Part shown: positions 23,653-34,861 of the stretch, piece after piece | How the letters are laid out: each line of letters opens with the position of its first letter | Numbering within the stretch: position 1 is the first letter of the stretch | Made by a program: the position numbers and the translations under genes | Notes under the pieces: model-generated | The model's database searches: none | What the model was told of the DNA's origin: nothing | What the model saw: only the letters and a program-made list of their open reading frames with translations | Source of the DNA: Chlorella sorokiniana | Taxonomy: Eukaryota > Chlorophyta > Trebouxiophyceae > Chlorellales > Chlorellaceae | Reading direction: 5' to 3' | NCBI GenBank assembly: GCA_025917655.1 | Contig: CP084613.1 | Coordinates: 1,426,001 to 1,490,000, forward strand | Length of the DNA stretch: 64,000 nt

Positions 23653-25337
23653 ATGTCCGCTGCAGACGCAGCCGTCTGTTTGGATGATCCCATTCCTGGT
23701 AAGAAATCCCGATCAAAAATCCTAACAGCGAGTGCCGCAGGCAAAAGGTCTGCCAAAAACACTGTTCTGCTGCGGCCGCTCTGCGCACTGACCTTGCAGA
23801 AATTCTGCCACAGCGAACTCAAATTGGCCACTGGACATTTTCCGCCATGCTAGAGCTGCATCCTCCACTGCTGCCCTGCCGCCTGCCGCCGCCGCTGCTG
23901 CCAGGTTCTGAAGCCTGCCTGCCTTGCAGGGAAGGTGGAGACGGTGGAAACGCGGTGGGGCCCCATCACAGTGACGATCAGCGGCGACCAGGGGCGCACT
24001 CCATGCCTCACCCTGCACGAGGCTGGGCTGAACCACCGCTCGTGCTTCCAGGGCCTCCTGCTCGCCTCTGGCCCCAAGTCGCTGCTGATGAAGAACTTCT
24101 GCCTGTACCAAGTGGACGCACCCGGCTGCCAGGCACGTCGGCTGCACCGCATGCATGGGGACCCAGCTGACCTGGCAACAGCTGGCATGCGTGCCAGACC
24201 CGCTGCAGCGGCTGCCCCCTCCCCGCCAAATCCTGCGCACCCCCAGCCACCCCCCGGCCCGCTCTGCTCTGCAGGCGCCCTCCGCAGAGGTGCCCGCCTC
24301 TTTCCTTCCCCTCACCCTGGACAAACTCACGCAGTGCCTGGCCGACGTGGCCAAGCACTACCGGCTGCGGGAGGTGCTGGGGCTGGGAGTGGGGGCAGGC
24401 GGCCAGGTGCTGGTCCAGCTGGCGGCTGAAGACCCCGCGGTGAGGCTGGGGGGGGCCTGCCTGCGGGCCTGGGCCAGGCGTGCAGGGTTGGGGCTGCTGG
24501 CGCTCATGCAGGATCCCCCTCACCATTGTGCCTCACCCCAGCCGCCCCCTCCCCCGGCCGCAGCTCATGAGCGGCCTCATCCTCATCTCTCCCAGCTGCC
24601 AGCGGCCCGGGTGGTGGGAGTGGGGCTGGGGCGGCGTGGCGTGCCGCCAGCTGTGGTACCAGGGCTGGGCGCCCCGCGTGAAGCAGTACTTTGTGCAGCG
24701 CCTGTTTGGCGAGCTGATGCAGCAGGCACTGGGGGCGAGTCGGACCTGCTGCAGGCAAGCGGCCGATGTGGCCAGCAGGCCCAGCTGGGTGCTGAGCGGC
24801 TGGCTGTGCTTGACTGCCGCGGCGGCGTGCGGGAGCGAGGTCGAGGCCGACACCTGCATTTACCGCCGCCATCCCAGCCGCCCAGCGCCTCCCACGCGTG
24901 CACGCACCGCCTGTGCAGGCCTTCCGGCGCGAGTGCGACCAGCTGCCGCCGCGGGCGGCGTACCACTACCTGCGCGCCGCCCTGGACCGACGCGACTGTC
25001 GAGAGCTGGTGCGTAAGGTCCGCTGCCGCCTGCTGCTCGTGTACGGCGGCGAGGCGCTGCACAAGGAGGACTGCGTCGAGCTGGCCACGCGGGCAGCCAA
25101 GGAGCGGTTTGCGGTGCTGGAGGTACCGCAGGTGGGCGACGGGGGCCAGGGCGGTGCGAGTGATCATGTCGGGCTGTTGGGAGGCGTAACGCACACCCAT
25201 GGGTTCCTGTCGCGCAGGCCGGGCTGCTGTGCAGCGAGGAGAAGCCGCAGGAGGTGGTGGGTGTGGTGCAGTCTTTCCTGGTAGCACTGCAGTTGGAGGG
25301 GTATGGCCTGGGGCCTGGCCTGGTGGTGGGTGAATAA
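23653..25337 (+). CDS. NDRG-family (N-myc downstream-regulated-like) alpha/beta-hydrolase-fold protein
   Basis: Alpha/beta-hydrolase fold without known catalysis; relatives act in stress signalling and trafficking. Exon 1 (23653-23698, MSAADAAVCLDDPIP) ends at GGTAAGA and joins in phase to the exon opening KVETVETRWGPITVTISGD. Then come CLTLHEAGLNHRSCFQGL, VAKHYRLREVLGLGVGAGG, LILISPSCQRPGWWEWGWGG, WAPRVKQYFVQRLFGELM and LRAALDRRDCRELV. The last exon (25218-25337) ends in LGPGLVVGE. The nucleophile elbow is GVGAG, with Gly where hydrolases have Ser, as in animal NDRG proteins, so it is probably non-catalytic. The frame slips at the G run 24731-24735. The intron starting at 24755 begins GC (CTGCAG then GCAAGC) instead of GT. 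Confidence 0.88.
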
Positions 25338-25685
25338 TAAGCAACTGGCTCGCATAAGTGTGCTTGCAGGCGTCATTCCTTACATGTCAGTGCACAGACG
25401 TAACAGATGCGTTTCAGCAGACGCGCAGGGCAGATTATCGATTCGCGGGCAGCACTGAACGGGAATGAAATTCAAAGGAAAATGAAATGGGCGGCTAGCA
25501 CACGCTGACCGGCGCTACACGCATATAATGAACATCCGAGGTGCGGCAGTGCACAGCCAAAATGTGGTGGGGGCATTTCGGAGGGAGTAAAAGGGCCCAG
25601 CTTAGGCCATCATCTCATCAAGCGGTTCATTCGATAGAAAGGTATCAAGAGAAAAAGCATAGGGGGTGAGCGGTTTGGTCCAGCT
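25338..25685. other. Convergent 3' UTR region of NDRG and psbS
   Basis: The two genes face each other. A TTACA at about 25378, read on the minus strand as TGTAA, could end a long psbS transcript. The DNA is AT-richer than the coding flanks. No gene seen. Confidence 0.5.
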
Positions 25686-27271
25686 CACTTCTCATCCACA
25701 AACTTGCCAGAGCCCTCGTTGATGGCGGCAAAGAGGGTGAAGGCAATGAAGACCAGCAGCAGGGGCTCCGCCTCGTTCAGCGGGATGCCCGTCTCAATCT
25801 GGAACTGGCCAAGGATGCCCTTGCCGGTGATGGCCTCGCCCAGTAGGCCTGCAAGCGGATGGGGATGTGTGTCAGGGTGGGTGAGCTGCAGCCTGGAAAA
25901 CAAACCAGCTAGTTCAGCTGCCGCCGTGCTGCACCCTCAGCCAAGCGCAGGCTGCCCACTCACCGGCAGCGAAGCCCAACTGCGCCATGCGGCCCACAAA
26001 CAGCTCGTTCTGCTTGGTGAAGCCGAAGCCGGTGATGCCGAAGAACTTCTTAGGCTCCAGGATGGAGATGCGGGGTCCTGCAGGGGGCCCTTCGGGCGCT
26101 CCTCCAGCTCCTCCTCGTCGGGGATGAACTTGCCGCGCGCGGGCAGGAAGGCAGCAATCAGGTTGAAGGCGATGATGGCCAGGATCTGGTGGAAGTGGGG
26201 GGTGACGGGGAGGCGGTGAGCTTGGATGTGGACATCCCCAGAAACAATGGGCAGAGTGACGATCGCAACTGTTGGCTGGCACTGACCCTGCTCAAAACAG
26301 GTCATGCTGAGCACAGGCTTGCTTGCAGTTTGCGCTCTCACCTCCACCTCAACATCAAAGACCGACTCGTGGAACTCGTAGCCCAGCTGGGCCAGGGGGC
26401 CCTGCAGGGGGAGGGGGAGCACACTTGTAGGCATGCCAAAGAGGCCTGGCAAAAGAGACCCGGAAGACAAGCTGGAATGCAAGCCGGCGGGCGCCTGTCC
26501 TGCACGAAGGCAGGCCTACTCACCGAGCCGGTCAGGATCTCGCCCACCAAAGCGGTCGCGAAGCCCAGCATTGCGAGGCGGCCCACAAACAGCTCGTTCT
26601 TCTTCGTGAAACCAAACTCCACGGTCTTCTTGGTCACGCCCAGGTCAGCAGTGAACTGGGTGGCCTGCGGAACAGACAAGGCATGACATGGCACAACCGA
26701 TCAGCAGGTAGTCCACAAGCTTGCAGATAGGACAGTAGAGTTGGTTGGAATCGCACGCTGAAGTGCATGAGGCGTGTGGTGGCGCTTGCGCTGGCGCAAG
26801 CAGTGCACTCAAGGCCACGCCAGCGCACCAGCCCAACCCATCCTTCCCCTGCCAGCCTGCTGCAGCCTGGCCTCACCTTGATGTCCTTGCCCGCAATCAA
26901 CACCTTCTTGGGCTGGCCCTTGCCCTGGGTCTGCCTGCAGGGTTGAGAGGGTGCATGGATGGTCAGACACTGATCACCACACACACAGGCCTCCACACAG
27001 GCGGCTGCAAGTGCATTGGCATTAAATACAGCACACACGTGAAAATCACGTGCGCCGAGCGCAAAGTACTGGTGGATTTGGGCCCGGGCCGGGGCGTGGC
27101 GCCCGGGCCGTGACAACCAACCACAAGCACTCACTTGGTCTTAGGCTTGGTGGAGGTGCCAAAGAACGCCTGAACCACGGTGCGAGCAGCGGTGCGGCGG
27201 GCGGACGGCTGGCCCAGCACCAGGCGGCTGCCAGCCATGGAGGCAGACTGAGTGAACACAGCGCTCTGCAT
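25686..27271 (-). CDS. PSBS: Photosystem II 22 kDa protein PsbS
   Basis: Four-helix thylakoid protein of the light-harvesting superfamily that senses lumen acidity and triggers energy-dependent quenching of photosystem II. Exon 1 (27271 to about 27134) encodes a Ser/Arg/Ala-rich transit peptide (MQSAVFTQSASMAGSRLVLG). The mature part has the two internal repeats: TKKNELFVGRLAMLGFATAL then GEILTG, and GFTKQNELFVGRMAQLGFAA then GEAITGKGILGQFQIETGIP. Each is followed by a second helix, ILAIIAFNLIAAFLPARGKF and EAEPLLLVFIAFTLFAA, and the end is GKFVDEK. This duplicated LHC-helix order is specific to PsbS. Glutamates follow each repeat's first helix, as expected for pH sensing. Six exons. The frame slips at the run 26072-26075. 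It is divergent from the CDSP32-like gene. Confidence 0.94.
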
Positions 27272-28240
27272 GTTGAAGTTGTTGAGCTGTAGCGTGGTGT
27301 GGGAGGCAAAGTGTGGTGCAAGAGCTGTTTGTGTATGGATGACTGGTTGAAATGAGTGGTTTGAGTGGTGGGCCGCCAGATTTTATGCCCTCATGCCGCC
27401 CACCTGACAGCGCGCAGAGCATGGGAGACCCCAGCGCGTCAGTGCAACGCAGCAACCAGTGCATCAGCCTCAACTGCAAAACCGCGTCTAGAGGTCCCTT
27501 GGTTACCTGAACATACATCCCTGCCCTTCAGAAGTCTACAACACTGCATACAGAGGGCTACCATCAAACGGTTGCTGCCTGATCAGCCAAGCCATGGCTG
27601 GCCAGCAGCGCAAGCTAATGTGCGGGGCCACGCGGTACCCTGGCGGTCGCCCCTGCTGCATCATGGGCATTCAAGCATTTCGTCTGTCATTGGACCTTCC
27701 ATCCACTCAAATGATGCTCTGTCAAGGCTTTGAAGCGCTGCATGCAACAGAACGACGGCACAGCGGGTGCAGCCTTCACCCTCTGCGGCGGCTGTGGTGG
27801 TGCGCTGGTGGGGCTGACAGCGGCATGCGTCAGCATCCGGTCTGAGGCACACGCAGTCTGGACGGCTCTGCCGGAATGTCGAGTCTTAAGGGAGGGCCTC
27901 GGATACTGGTTTCACAACTATCAACTTTCAGGTTATGTACTGCACAGACGGCCCGAAATGTAACGGAAAGTCCCAACAGGCACAAGGCCTTGACATTGCA
28001 GGCTCTGGGGACTCGCATGCTTGGAGCGCAGCCGACGGGAGCGTGGCGCGCCACATCAGCCAGCGGGATATCCACCTTTCCCAATCGAGCTCATGCGGGC
28101 CTTTCGTACGTTACACGCCCCTGTATTCAACAGTCGTACCAATTGTCGGGTTTGGGGGTCCCTCGACAGCAAAGCACCCGCACCTTGCAGACTTGTTGTA
28201 CTCTCTCGTCACTTCCGGGTGCACTGCCCTTGGGATCATC
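27272..28240. other. Divergent intergenic region between psbS and CDSP32-like gene
   Basis: About 970 bases between the start of psbS (-) and the probable start of the thioredoxin-like gene (+). It must hold both promoters and 5' UTRs. I see no TATA box and no conserved protein signal in the short open frames. An open frame runs from 27935 into the CDSP32-like start, so that protein could begin further upstream. Confidence 0.5.
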
Positions 28241-30229
28241 ATGCCCGTTTCAGTGCGACCAGCTGCGCCAAACTTTAGGGTGTCCGCATGCCCCGCCTGG
28301 TCTTGTCCTCCGGCACCCAGGACCGGCCTGACGACCCGGGCCAACCTCACAAACGGCATGGAAGGTGCCAAGCCGCAGCAACCGGACCGTGTGCACCTCG
28401 CGATGCCCGGCCATCACCCTTGCCGCCGCTCGGTCGCCGCTCGTGTGAAGCCTGGCGAAACCCCGGAGCAGGCGCTTGAGCGTCGCAAGCGCGAGTCTGC
28501 GCAGGTCGAGGAGCGCGTCATCTACATCACAAACACGCGCGAGTGGGAGCGCGAAGTGGCTCGGGTGCGAGGGCGGCAGCACTGGCGATCATGAGGCTAC
28601 GGCCCAACCGCACGCCTGCTGCTGAGTGCCTGCGCTCGCTCAGCTGCGTTGTCCCCAGGCGCTACGCTGTGAACGCGTTGCGCCTTGGCTGCAGGCGGGC
28701 GACAAGCTGGTGGTGCTGGAGGTGCAGAGCCAGCTGGTGTGCCAGACAGGGTTTGACGAGGAGCCGGAGCTGCACTGGAAGGCAGACCAGCAGGCGGCCC
28801 TGGAGCCGTGCAGCGGGCTGAAGCACACCTTTGCCCGCACAGCCCGCGAGTGCAAGGACGTCGTCTTCCTCTCGCTGGAGGTGGGGCGTGTGAGGGGTGG
28901 CGCAGGCGGGCTCCAGGCGGCGCGCGCCCCTTGGGCAGCACACCCGCTTGTGGCCTGCACTGCGCTGCTGCATCGAACAGCCACCCGGGGCCGTTGGCTC
29001 TGCCCGAGCCGGAGCGCTGCACACTGCTGCGGCGGCCGCCCGCCCTCGGGTGCAGGCCGACAGCGAGGAGGGGAGCGAGCTGTGTGACCGTCTGGGTGTG
29101 GAGGTGCTGCCCACGCTGCAGTTCTGGAAGGGCGGGGAGAAGGTATGGGAGCACCGCGGCGTGGTGCAGCTGGATCAAAACTTGGGAGAAGGTGGGCTGG
29201 CACGAGGCGGCACAAGGCGCAGTCTGCTGAGCTGATGTGGCTCAGCTGACGCGCGCGGCGGGCGCGAGTAATATGCAGGGCCTCGCCAGGGCTGGGCTGA
29301 TTCCATAGGCAGCATGGGCAAGCTTGTTAAGGCTCCGGCCTTCTCCTCCCCACCCTCCACCGGCCCCACTCGCCGCCCCTCTTGACCCCCACCCACACCC
29401 TCCAACCCCCGGGTTGCGCCACCGCCGCAGGCGTGCTGTTTCTACGGCGACACCGCCGCCAACAACACCAAGGCCAGCAGCGTGGTGACGGAGCTGGGCT
29501 CCCGCGAGGACCTGCAGGCCTTCGTGCGGGGCCAGCCTGAGCGTGTGCTCACCGTGGTGGACGTGTCGCTGCTGGGGTAGGGGCTGAGGGGCGGCCGCCG
29601 GGTGTGTGTGTTCTGGGGGCGGGGGGGCTCTGCTGCAGGTCGAGTTCGACAGGGCGACCCGGCGTTGGGCCGATGCTTGTGTCACCGCTGGGCTTGCCCC
29701 TGCCTCAAAGGCCCCCTTCCCCACTCCGGAACCCCTTGTACCCGCAGCGCCTCCCCCTGCGTGCACATCTTCCCCGCGGTTCTCGCCCTGGCCACCAACT
29801 TTGTGGGCTACGCCGCCTTGCGCGCCTGCTGGGCGACGACAAGCCGGAGCTGCTGCAGGAGCTGGGCATCGTGGAGGTGGGGTGGGGGCGGGTCGCGTGG
29901 TTGCCTGCGCTGCTGGGCGTGCTGCTGCTCGCAAGCCGCGGCGGTGCTGCAGAGAGGGCTCCCTCCAACTAGAACCGGTGTCCTCACTGGCACTGCCTAC
30001 CTGCCTGCCCCTGTCCCTCCTCCCTCCCCTTGCCTCAGGTGCCCACCTTCATCTTCTACCGCAACGGCCAGGAGGTCGGCCGCCACGTGGGCAGCAGCCG
30101 GGCGACCTCATCGGCCAGATCCTGACGCAGCAGGCCAAGGCGGGCATCCAGCCGCCGCCGACGCCGGGCAACGCCGTTCGGCGTGAGCGGCGGCCCATGC
30201 GCCGCGGCCGCGTGAAGCTGGAGCGCTAG
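28241..30229 (+). CDS. CDSP32-like chloroplast protein with two thioredoxin folds
   Basis: Related to plant CDSP32, a stromal stress protein of two thioredoxin-like domains that reduces a peroxiredoxin and a methionine sulfoxide reductase. The likely start MPVSVRPAAPNFRVSACP resembles a transit peptide. A helical linker, PGETPEQALERRKRESAQVE, precedes domain 1: AGDKLVVLEVQSQLV, CKDVVFLSLE, LGVEVLPTLQFWKGGEKVW. Domain 2 has ELGSREDLQAFV, VLTVVDVSLL, CVHIFPAVLALATNF and VPTFIFYRNGQEVGRHVGSS. A basic tail ends RRGRVKLER at 30229. The active-site equivalent reads GASPC across the splice junction near 29745, where CDSP32 has CGPC, so only one Cys remains. The frame slips at 29818-29819 and probably at the T run near 29440. 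The start is uncertain. Confidence 0.8.
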
Positions 30230-30566
30230 GCCAGCAAGGGCTGGCCAACTCAGTGGGACCCTGCAGCCCTGTTGTGCAATTGAGAGCCTGCAGCCAGCAG
30301 CCGATTGTGGTGTGCGCAACGCGCTCCGAGGCTGACCCCGAATTGCCCATGTTCCTCTCGCCCCTCCCCTCCCCCTTTTTCCACCGATCCCCTGTACCCA
30401 ACCTAAATCGCAATGAAACTTTCTCAACTAATTGTGTACGTCACATACAACCGGCTGCAGGCCGCTCATGTAAGCAAGACCAGTGTTCAGGCGAGGCAGT
30501 GGTGCACAGCCTCCAGCCCTCAGGCCAGGCTGCCTTAGCCTGCACCCTGCGTGCACGGCACGCCGC
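30230..30566. other. Convergent 3' UTR region of CDSP32-like gene and RPL19
   Basis: Contains the TGTAA above and a pyrimidine-rich patch near 30355-30385. No gene seen. Confidence 0.5.
30469..30473 (+). terminator. TGTAA polyadenylation signal after the CDSP32-like gene
   Basis: TGTAA 240 bases past the stop, just before the convergent RPL19 gene ends at 30567. It fits the green-algal signal. Confidence 0.4.
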
Positions 30567-31546
30567 CTAGATGCGGAACTCCTTGGCGCTGCGCTCCCGC
30601 AGATAGTACAGCTTGGCGCGGCGCACCCGCCGGCGCTCCACCACCCGCACCTCCGTGATGTGAGGCGAGTAGCTGCAGCGGGAGGTGGGAGTGTGTGTGT
30701 GTGTAGGTTGAAGGGTGGGTGTGGGTTGTTCAAACTTGCACACAGCCCGACAATGCCAGCAGAACGTCCAACTGCCAATGCCCCTCACACCGGTAGGCTG
30801 TCTGGTTCAACAGCAGCGAAATGCTGCCAACTCCAGCCCCCACGCAACAGCAGCAAGTGCAGGCACAGCCACGAGTGCCGCCTCACAGTGGGAAAGTGCG
30901 TTCGATGCCGCCTGCGCCGCCGTAGATGTTGCGCAGCGTGAAGGAGGTGCGCAGGGAGCGGTTGCGGCGTGCGATGCAGATGCCCTTGAACACGGTGACG
31001 CGCCGCTTGTTCTCGGGCACAGATAGCTTCAGCTCAACCACATCCCCTGGCCCAAAATCAGGGCGCTGCAGCTGCGCAGCAAGTTCCTGCTCGCGCTCAG
31101 ACTCCAGGCTCTGCACCGCCGCCATGCGAGAACAAACGTCAGGACCGAGCCGGTGCATGGGGCAAGGAAGACATCAGGCAAAAAGGACACAAGGGCTGGC
31201 CGCAGCGAGGCCCCCAAAAGCAGGGAAACATGCACATGCAATCTGGATCACTTGCCGTGAGCAGATGCTGCATGCGCTTTGTCAAGACTTTGCGCTTCTG
31301 CAGCTCGCGCGTCGGCGTCCAAGGTGCGGGCGGCGCAGGTGCCGCCCCGTCCTGCTGCAGGCTGGGGAGGGGCGCCGCTGCGCTCTGCGCAGCCCAAGAT
31401 TGCTGCGTAAATCCTCTGAATCCAAGCAGGCTGGTCAGTGCCCGGGGTTCTATCTGCACAGCCGCTGGGCTCGTCGTGCTGGCTTGGCTAACGACCCAAA
31501 GCGCGGCTCTGGCTTTACTGAGTGCATGGCGCAGCATCTGAGCCAT
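30567..31546 (-). CDS. Ribosomal protein bL19, probably mitochondrial
   Basis: Large-subunit organellar ribosomal protein of the bacterial L19 family. Exon 1 (31546-31256) encodes MAQMLRHALSKARAALWVVS, an amphipathic Arg/Ala-rich leader typical of mitochondrial import, then a spacer ending KRMQHLLT. Exon 2 (from 31110) carries the L19 core: PDFGPGDVVELKLSVPENKR, RVTVFKGICIARRNRSLRTS, FTLRNIYGGAGGIERTFPL. Exon 3 ends with VRVVERRRVRRAKLYYLRER and AKEFRI, the classic L19 C-terminus. The first intron (31255-31111) begins GCAAGT instead of GTAAGT and ends CAG. The reading frame is clean. A chloroplast location cannot be excluded from sequence alone. Confidence 0.9.
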
Positions 31547-31841
31547 GCTGAGCTGCGGCGACTGTCAACAAGAGGGTGCGATGATGGCCTGGCCGTGACA
31601 GCAACGATGGCGGCTTAACTGGTATTCTGAATTGTGCAGGGGAAGGTACATGTGAATAGCAACAGGCTGCCCGGGAGAATGCGCGCAAAATCTGTGGGCT
31701 TGGACCGCAGCACGGCATGCCAGTTGTCTCTGCATGGGCCTCCACACGTAAACTCTGTGACTGGGCGGCCATGCACAAAGCCCGCTTCTGGGATCAGGAC
31801 CGTGCCCAATTTGGTGCCGTCCTGACCTAGTGGCGAGCTGA
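31547..31841. promoter_or_regulatory. Bidirectional promoter region, RPL19/fumarase
   Basis: A 295-base gap between two divergent start codons, both for probable mitochondrial proteins. It must contain both promoters unless transcripts overlap. No TATA box stands out. Confidence 0.5.
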
Positions 31842-32390
31842 ATGCTGCTGAAAGCAACACAGGCTCTCAGCTCCACGCTGGGCTCCCAGAAAGCCCGGGT
31901 GCTGCCAGGCAAGTCAAGGGCATATGTGATGGGCTGCATGTATCGGCGGGGCCTGGGCGGCGCCTGAGCTTTGGGTTCCGTTCCTTTGCAGCCCTGGTCA
32001 GAGCCATGGGCACCCGCACGGAATATGACACCTTCGGGCCGCTGGAGGTTCCGGAAGACAAGTGAGTGTGCGCGATGGCCGCCTCAACCCCTGAATTAAG
32101 CAGGCAGTGCAGGTTGACTCGCCGGCGGCACCGGCGGCCACCTTTTGCCACCTCTTGCTTCTCGCACCTGCGTGCCGCGCAAGCTCACAGCCACGCCTCT
32201 TCATGCTGCCGCCCGCAGACTGTGGGGAGCCCAAACGCAGCGGTCCATCCAGAACTTCAAGATTGGCGGCCCCACGGAGCGCATGCCCGAGCCGGTGGTG
32301 CACGCCTTTGGCGTGCTCAAGGGCGCGGCTGCCAAGGTGAACATGGACCTGGGCGTGCTGGAGCCCAAGGTCGGCAACGCCATTGTGCAG

Positions 32391-32421
<31 letters not shown>

Positions 32422-34861
32422 GTGGGGGGTGTTCAGGAGCAAAGCAGGGCGGCTGTGCATGGCGCAAGTCGCCGTAATGCGGCTAGCAAGGTGGGAGGCG
32501 TGATTGCAGCACATTCTGCCTAGGGCAGGGCTGCCTGCGTGCTCACGAACTCCTTTTCTTCGCTCAGGCCGCCAAGGAGGTGGCCGAGGGCAAGCTGTCG
32601 GACAACTTCCCGCTTGTGGTGTGGCAGACGGGGTCTGGCACCCAGTCCAACATGAACGCCAACGAGGTCATCGCCAACAGGTGTGGGTGGGTTCGGGAGG
32701 GGGATGGGGGCGGGGCGCGCGCCTGGCCTGTGAGGGCCCGGGCCTGAGCATGTGGACACTGGGACGTTGCTGCTTGTCTGGCTGCTGATGTGCCATGTGT
32801 GCCTGTGCCGCAGGGCCATCCAGCTGCTGGGCGGCAAGCTGGGCGACAAGGGCGTGGTGCACCCCAACGACCACGTGAACAAGGGGCAGTCCTCCAACGA
32901 CACCTTCCCCACCGTCATGTACATCGCGGGGTCACGGGTGGGCGGCAGCCGGCGCCAGCTGGCATGCTCCACCTGCCGGCGCGCCCCACCTGGTACTCCA
33001 TGCTGGCAGTGTTACGGCTCCGCACCGACGCGCTCAGCTCCTGCCCGAAAATTGCGCACCGACACTGTGCCGCCGTGCCGCCTGCCGTCCCGCCGTCGCC
33101 TGCAGAGATCCACGAGCGCCTGCTGCCCGGCCTGAAGCACCTGCACAGCGCCCTGGATGCCAAGGCCAAGCAGTTTGCGGAGATCATCAAGATTGGGCGG
33201 ACCCACACCCAGGATGCGACTCCCCTGACCCTGGGGCAGGAGTTCAGCGGCTACGCCACGCAGGTGGGCAGGGGGCCGGCACGGCGGCGCATGCCCGGGC
33301 CAGCATCGGTCGGGTGCAGCCAGAGAGCATGCCGTGCTGCCTGGCTTTGCTGCGGTTTTGCTGTCCGCCTGGACATGCCGTGCTGTTGGGTGTTGAGGCG
33401 CTGCCCGGCGCTGCGCAGGTGGAGTATGGCATCGCTCGCGTGGAGGCGGCGCTGCCGCGGCTAAGCATGCTGGCGCAGGGCGGCACAGGTGGGGGCAGCC
33501 TAAGCGAGCACACCCCGGCCTTGGAGAGTGCTGCAGCCTGTTCCATGCAGCTTGTGTTCTGCCAGGCCGAGGGAGCATCGACGCTGGTCATGACGGCCGC
33601 CCCGCCTGATGCCCACTGCCACCTGCCCCCGCTCCTGCCGTGCAGCTGTGGGCACCGGCCTCAACGCCAAGGTCGGGTTTGCCGAGAAGGTGGCCGCCAC
33701 GGTGGCCGCCGACACGGGGCTGCCCTTTGTCACCGCGCCCAACAAGTTTGAGGCGCTGGCGGCGCACGACGCGGTGGTGGAGATGAGCGGGCGCTCAACA
33801 CGGTGGGGCGTGGCTTGCGCTGGCTGGGCGGGGGCACCGCGACTGCCACCGCCTGACGCTCCATGCTGCCTGCATGTGTGCCTTCGCCCCGCCGCCCAAC
33901 CCTGGCGCCTGCCCGCTCCCTGGCTGCCCGCAGGTGGCGGCCAGCCTGATGAAGGTGGCCAACGACATCCGCTTCCTGGGGTCGGGGCCGCGGTGCGGGC
34001 TGGGCGAGCTGGCGCTGCCCGAGAACGAGCCCGGCAGCAGCATCATGCCCGGCAAGGTCAACCCCACGCAGTGCGAGGCCCTGACCATGGTCTGCGCCCA
34101 GGTGCGGCGCGCAAGGGGCACCTGCATGCTGGGTTGGGCGGGCGCGTGTGGTTAGGCGCACACCCACCCCGCGCCGCTGCGATCGGTGCTGCGTCTCCAG
34201 CATCCGTCCTGCCAGGCCGCACGCACAGCCCCCCCCCCACCCCGACCTCCCCCAGGTCATGGGCAACCACGTGGCCATCACCATCGGCGGCTCCAACGGC
34301 CACTTTGAGCTCAACGTGTTCAAGCCCATGCTCATCCGCAACCTGCTGCACTCCACGCGCCTGCTGGGCGACGCCGCCGTCTCCTTCACAGGTGAGCCCA
34401 TGCGCTGATGCGATGGGCAGGCGCGGCACCCCGCTGCGCGCCTGCTGGCCGTGGCTGCATGGGCTGGGAACCCTGCTTGTGACCCCCCCCCTTCCCCGCT
34501 CAACCCCCTGCGCAGACAACTGCGTGGCGGGCATCCAGGCCAACGAGGCCCGCATCTCGCAGCTGCTGCACGAGTCGCTCATGCTGGTCACCGCGCTGAA
34601 CAACAGGATCGGGTACGACAAGGCGGCCGCCATCGCCAAGAAGGCACACAAGGAGGTGAGGCGCGCTTTGGAGGGGGCCAACAGGCCGCTGCCTCATGCG
34701 CTCCAGCAGCCGCGTCTCGAGCGTATGCGCCGCCTCTAACAGCAGCATGCTCCCGGCGCTGCAGGGCACCACCCTCAAGCAGGCGGCGCTGGCCCTGGGC
34801 CACTGCACAGAGGCGGAGTTTAATGAGTGGGTGCGCCCGAGGACATGATTGCGCCCAAGTA
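31842..34861 (+). CDS. FUM1: Fumarate hydratase, class II, mitochondrial
   Basis: Interconverts fumarate and malate in the TCA cycle. Exon 1 (31842-31908, [20 protein letters not shown]) is an amphipathic presequence. It splices in phase through a GC-AG intron (31909-31991) to [20 protein letters not shown]. Family landmarks follow: [72 protein letters not shown] and the catalytic loop [20 protein letters not shown]. The C-terminus is [14 protein letters not shown] then PEDMIAPK. The tetramer active-site histidine and serine are present. The frame slips at the G run 33789-33791 (before ALNTVAASLM) and at 34836-34838; read literally the protein would end at 34848, a few residues early. About eleven exons. 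A (GT)13 tract sits near the start of the intron at 32391. Confidence 0.95.
32395..32421 (+). repeat. (GT)n microsatellite in fumarase intron
   Basis: About 13 GT units immediately downstream of a 5' splice site (GCAG then GTGCGTGTG). Confidence 0.9.

Noticed and set aside
18016-25337. MCTP-like and NDRG genes as one fused gene
   Set aside because: A clear stop at 23265, a TGTAA at 23530 and a good new start exon at 23653 separate them.
23653-25337. NDRG-like protein as an active esterase or hydrolase
   Set aside because: The nucleophile elbow reads GVGAG with Gly in place of Ser, which is typical of NDRG proteins and not of catalytic hydrolases.
27935-28240. Upstream extension of the CDSP32-like protein from the ATG at 27935
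   Set aside because: The frame is open but lacks transit-peptide character, and the DNA is less GC-rich than coding exons here; the ATG at 28241 gives a better leader. Transcript 5' ends would decide.
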